DNA of 15,486 nucleotides from DASZZY01 sp036260395 (GTDB taxonomy: Bacteria; Actinomycetota; UBA4738; CALAEC01). Numbering within the stretch: position 1 is the first letter of the stretch; each line of letters begins with the position of its first letter. Location of the stretch: positions 1 through 15,486 of the forward strand of contig DASZZY010000123.1 in NCBI GenBank assembly GCA_036260395.1. Reading direction: 5' to 3'. The notes below the pieces were generated by a model. That model had not been told where the DNA came from. It searched no databases and was given only the letters and a program-made list of their open reading frames with translations. A program made the position numbers and the translations under genes. This document shows, piece by piece, positions 13,871 through 15,486 of this stretch.

Positions 13871-14762
13871 CGTGGTCGTACCCGGCATCCAGGTATTGCC
13901 GGATGAGGGCGAGGTGCCGCTCGGGGTCCGGCCCGCACGGGACGCGTTTCACGATCACGGCTTCGGTGACCCACCGGGTGGCCGCCTCGTAGTGGGAGGG
14001 GAGCGCCAGGTCCTGTCCCAGCTGACCGCCGAGGGCGATGTTCGGCCACCACTCCACGGCGGTCCGCCGCGCCGACGCCTCGTCCTCGGCGTAGCAGACC
14101 TTGATCTGACCGAGCTTCGGCTTGCCGCGGCCGCCGGCCTCCTCGAAGTGGCCCACCGACTCCGTGGTGGCCACCACGCCGATCAGCCCGTCGGCCGCCC
14201 GCCCCGCCAGCCGGAGCGCCCTCTCGGCGTGCGCCGACATGTAGATCGGCGGTGGACGGTCGGGAAGCGTGAACAGCCGCGCATTCTCCACCGTGTAGAA
14301 GCGCCCGTGGAACGTCTGGAGCCCGCCTTCCCACAGGCGGCGGATGATCTCGATGGCCTCCTCGAGCATCTCGTGCCGGCGCCGCACCGACGGCCAGGCG
14401 TCGCCGAGGACGTGCTCGTTGAGGTACTCGCCGCTCCCGACGCCGAGGAAGAACCGGCCGTCCAGCATCACCGCCGCGGTCGCCGCGGCCTGCGCGATGA
14501 TCGCGGGGTGGATCCGGATCGTCGGACACGTGACGCCGGTCCCGATCCGGATGCGCGAGGTCTCCCGGGCGATGCCGCCGATCACCCCCCACACGAACGG
14601 GCTGTTCCCCTGCCGGCCGATCCACGGGTGATAGTGATCCGAGATCAGCCCGTAGGCGAAGCCCACCTCCTCGGCGCGCCGGGCGTATCGGACCAGCTCG
14701 TTGGGCCCGTGCTCCTCGCAGGAGAGCATGTACCCGAGGGGCATCGCGTGGCGCGTACCCAT
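13794..14762 (-). CDS. F420-dependent LLM-class oxidoreductase (FGD-like, TIGR03557 type)
   Basis: A 322-residue TIM-barrel flavin/deazaflavin enzyme of the luciferase-like superfamily. YMLSCEEHGPNELVRYARRAEEVGFAYGLISDHYHPW is the typical opening of the TIGR03557 group. Asp42, His43 and Trp47 and the Glu112 of GSGEYLNE align with Asp39, His40, Trp44 and Glu109 of F420-dependent glucose-6-phosphate dehydrogenase at the same 69-residue spacing. GNSPFVWGVIGGIA, RIGTGVTCP and RPPPIYMSAHAERALRLAGRAADGLI are further group features. The substrate is unknown; sugar phosphates or other alcohols are possible. F420 use implies that the host makes this cofactor. The start ATG 14762 has only a weak ribosome site; a second ATG 18 bases in, at MPLGYML, is also possible. 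The gene diverges from the methyltransferase 43 bases away. Confidence 0.93.
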   Translation of the reverse strand: MGTRHAMPLGYMLSCEEHGPNELVRYARRAEEVGFAYGLISDHYHPWIGRQGNSPFVWGVIGGIARETSRIRIGTGVTCPTIRIHPAIIAQAAATAAVMLDGRFFLGVGSGEYLNEHVLGDAWPSVRRRHEMLEEAIEIIRRLWEGGLQTFHGRFYTVENARLFTLPDRPPPIYMSAHAERALRLAGRAADGLIGVVATTESVGHFEEAGGRGKPKLGQIKVCYAEDEASARRTAVEWWPNIALGGQLGQDLALPSHYEAATRWVTEAVIVKRVPCGPDPERHLALIRQYLDAGYDHVTVHQIGPDQEGFFRFYADRILPSL

Positions 14763-14805
14763 CGCCGTTCGCGCTCAAACGGCGGCGGAAGGGTAAGGAT
14801 GCCTC

Positions 14806-15486
14806 ATGGGCGTCCGCCGGCGCGCGGCCGAGGCCACCGGCCTCATCGTCGTCGGACGCGCGGAGACGGTCCTGGCCGGGCTGGCCCGAGGTCGGCTCGT
14901 GGGGGCGCCGGAGGGCCCCGTCCGGCTGTCGTACCTCGATCCCCCCTTCGAGCCGGGCGATGCCTTCCCCTCGCTGGAGCCGCCCGCCGCGGCCCGGGCG
15001 TGGGAGCGCATGATGGCGACGTGCCTCGGGGCCGCGGCGAGGATCCTCGACCGTCGGGGGACCGTCTGCCTCCACGTCGACCGCCGGCTGGCGCCGCTGT
15101 GCCGCGGGTTGGTTAGGGACGCGTTCGGGACGCCCGTCGTCGAGGCGGCGTGGGAGCGGGATCCCGGGGCCGAGGGAGACGCGCTGCTGTTCGCGGGCCG
15201 CGCGGCGACCGCGTGTCGCGGGGAGTGGGACGGGCGGACGTGCGGCTTCCGCGACGAGGGGCTGCGAGAGGTCGCCGAGGTCGCTGCCGGCGTGGCGCCG
15301 TTCCCGCACCCCAAACCGGTCCGGCTGCTCCGCCGGATCGTCGCCACGACCACCGACCCCGGCGACGTCGTGCTCGATCCGTTCCTGGGGTCCGGCACCT
15401 CGGCGGCCGCGGCCGGCGCCGTCGGCCGGTCGTGGATCGGCATCGACCGGGACGTCGCCACCCTGCGCCGATACGCGATCCCCCGG
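14806..15486 (+). CDS. Beta-class site-specific DNA methyltransferase, 3' end cut by window
   Basis: The frame is open from ATG 14806 to the window end (227 codons). The catalytic motif IV, LDPPF (Asp45-Phe48), comes first. The helper HPKP (168-171) and motif I with DPFLGSGTS (191-199) and WIGIDRD come near the end. This IV-before-I order marks the beta class of amino-methyltransferases (N6-adenine or N4-cytosine). Between them is ILDRRGTVCLHVD, the usual strand, then only about 60-80 residues before the HPKP region. That leaves little room for a target-recognition domain, so the enzyme is compact. TAAGGA 7 bases upstream may serve as ribosome site; it also looks like a -10 box for a leaderless transcript. 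No restriction enzyme gene is visible, so it may be an orphan enzyme, or its partner may lie beyond the edge. Confidence 0.85.
   Translation, partial: MGVRRRAAEATGLIVVGRAETVLAGLARGRLVGAPEGPVRLSYLDPPFEPGDAFPSLEPPAAARAWERMMATCLGAAARILDRRGTVCLHVDRRLAPLCRGLVRDAFGTPVVEAAWERDPGAEGDALLFAGRAATACRGEWDGRTCGFRDEGLREVAEVAAGVAPFPHPKPVRLLRRIVATTTDPGDVVLDPFLGSGTSAAAAGAVGRSWIGIDRDVATLRRYAIPR

Noticed and set aside
13231..15309. A 692-codon leftward frame overlapping the GT9, LLM and methyltransferase genes
   Set aside because: It is a compositional shadow of three well-supported genes in other frames and has no recognisable domain.

Overview
The window is about 70% GC with strong G/C preference at third codon positions. 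It reads as chromosomal DNA of a high-GC bacterium. An F420-type luciferase-like oxidoreductase and a FolP2-like dihydropteroate synthase paralogue point to an actinobacterium or a related F420-making soil lineage (inference only). I see no rRNA, tRNA, CRISPR array, insertion sequence or phage genes.

Layout. (1) 105-1253 (+): a class I/II aminotransferase-fold protein whose PLP-anchoring residues, including the Schiff-base lysine, are all substituted. (2) 1335-2319 (-): a small leftward operon of a cupin, a VOC-fold protein and, upstream, a decayed RibD/DHFR-type reductase with a large internal deletion and a frameshift. (3) 2474-3381 (+): a well-formed promoter, an ArsR repressor and a translationally coupled SRPBCC/AHSA1 protein. 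An inverted repeat lies over the repressor gene's ribosome binding site and suggests autoregulation. (4) 3394-5774 (-): an endonuclease/exonuclease/phosphatase-family protein and a NhaA Na+/H+ antiporter, with a short coding-like stretch of unknown identity on the other strand between them. (5) 5979-7103 (+): an orphan membrane histidine kinase, divergent from NhaA. (6) 7187-13870 (+): a tight six-gene operon in which every junction overlaps: ABM-like protein, two GT4 glycosyltransferases, a FolP2-like DHPS paralogue, a GT2/GT-B fusion and a GT9 (heptosyltransferase-like) enzyme. (7) 13794-14762 (-): an F420-dependent LLM oxidoreductase whose 3' end overlaps the GT9 gene tail to tail. (8) 14806-15486 (+): a compact beta-class DNA methyltransferase that runs off the window.

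Working together. The glycosyltransferase operon probably builds an extracellular or envelope glycan, or a glycosylated metabolite. It has no visible flippase, polymerase or sugar-nucleotide genes, so those would lie elsewhere. The DHPS paralogue keeps most pterin-pocket residues but has lost the STRPG-like loop. Because it sits between glycosyltransferases, as mycobacterial folP2 sits beside gpgS, a non-folate role tied to glycan synthesis is plausible. The two most unusual items are this embedded DHPS-like gene and the aminotransferase pseudoenzyme at the left end.
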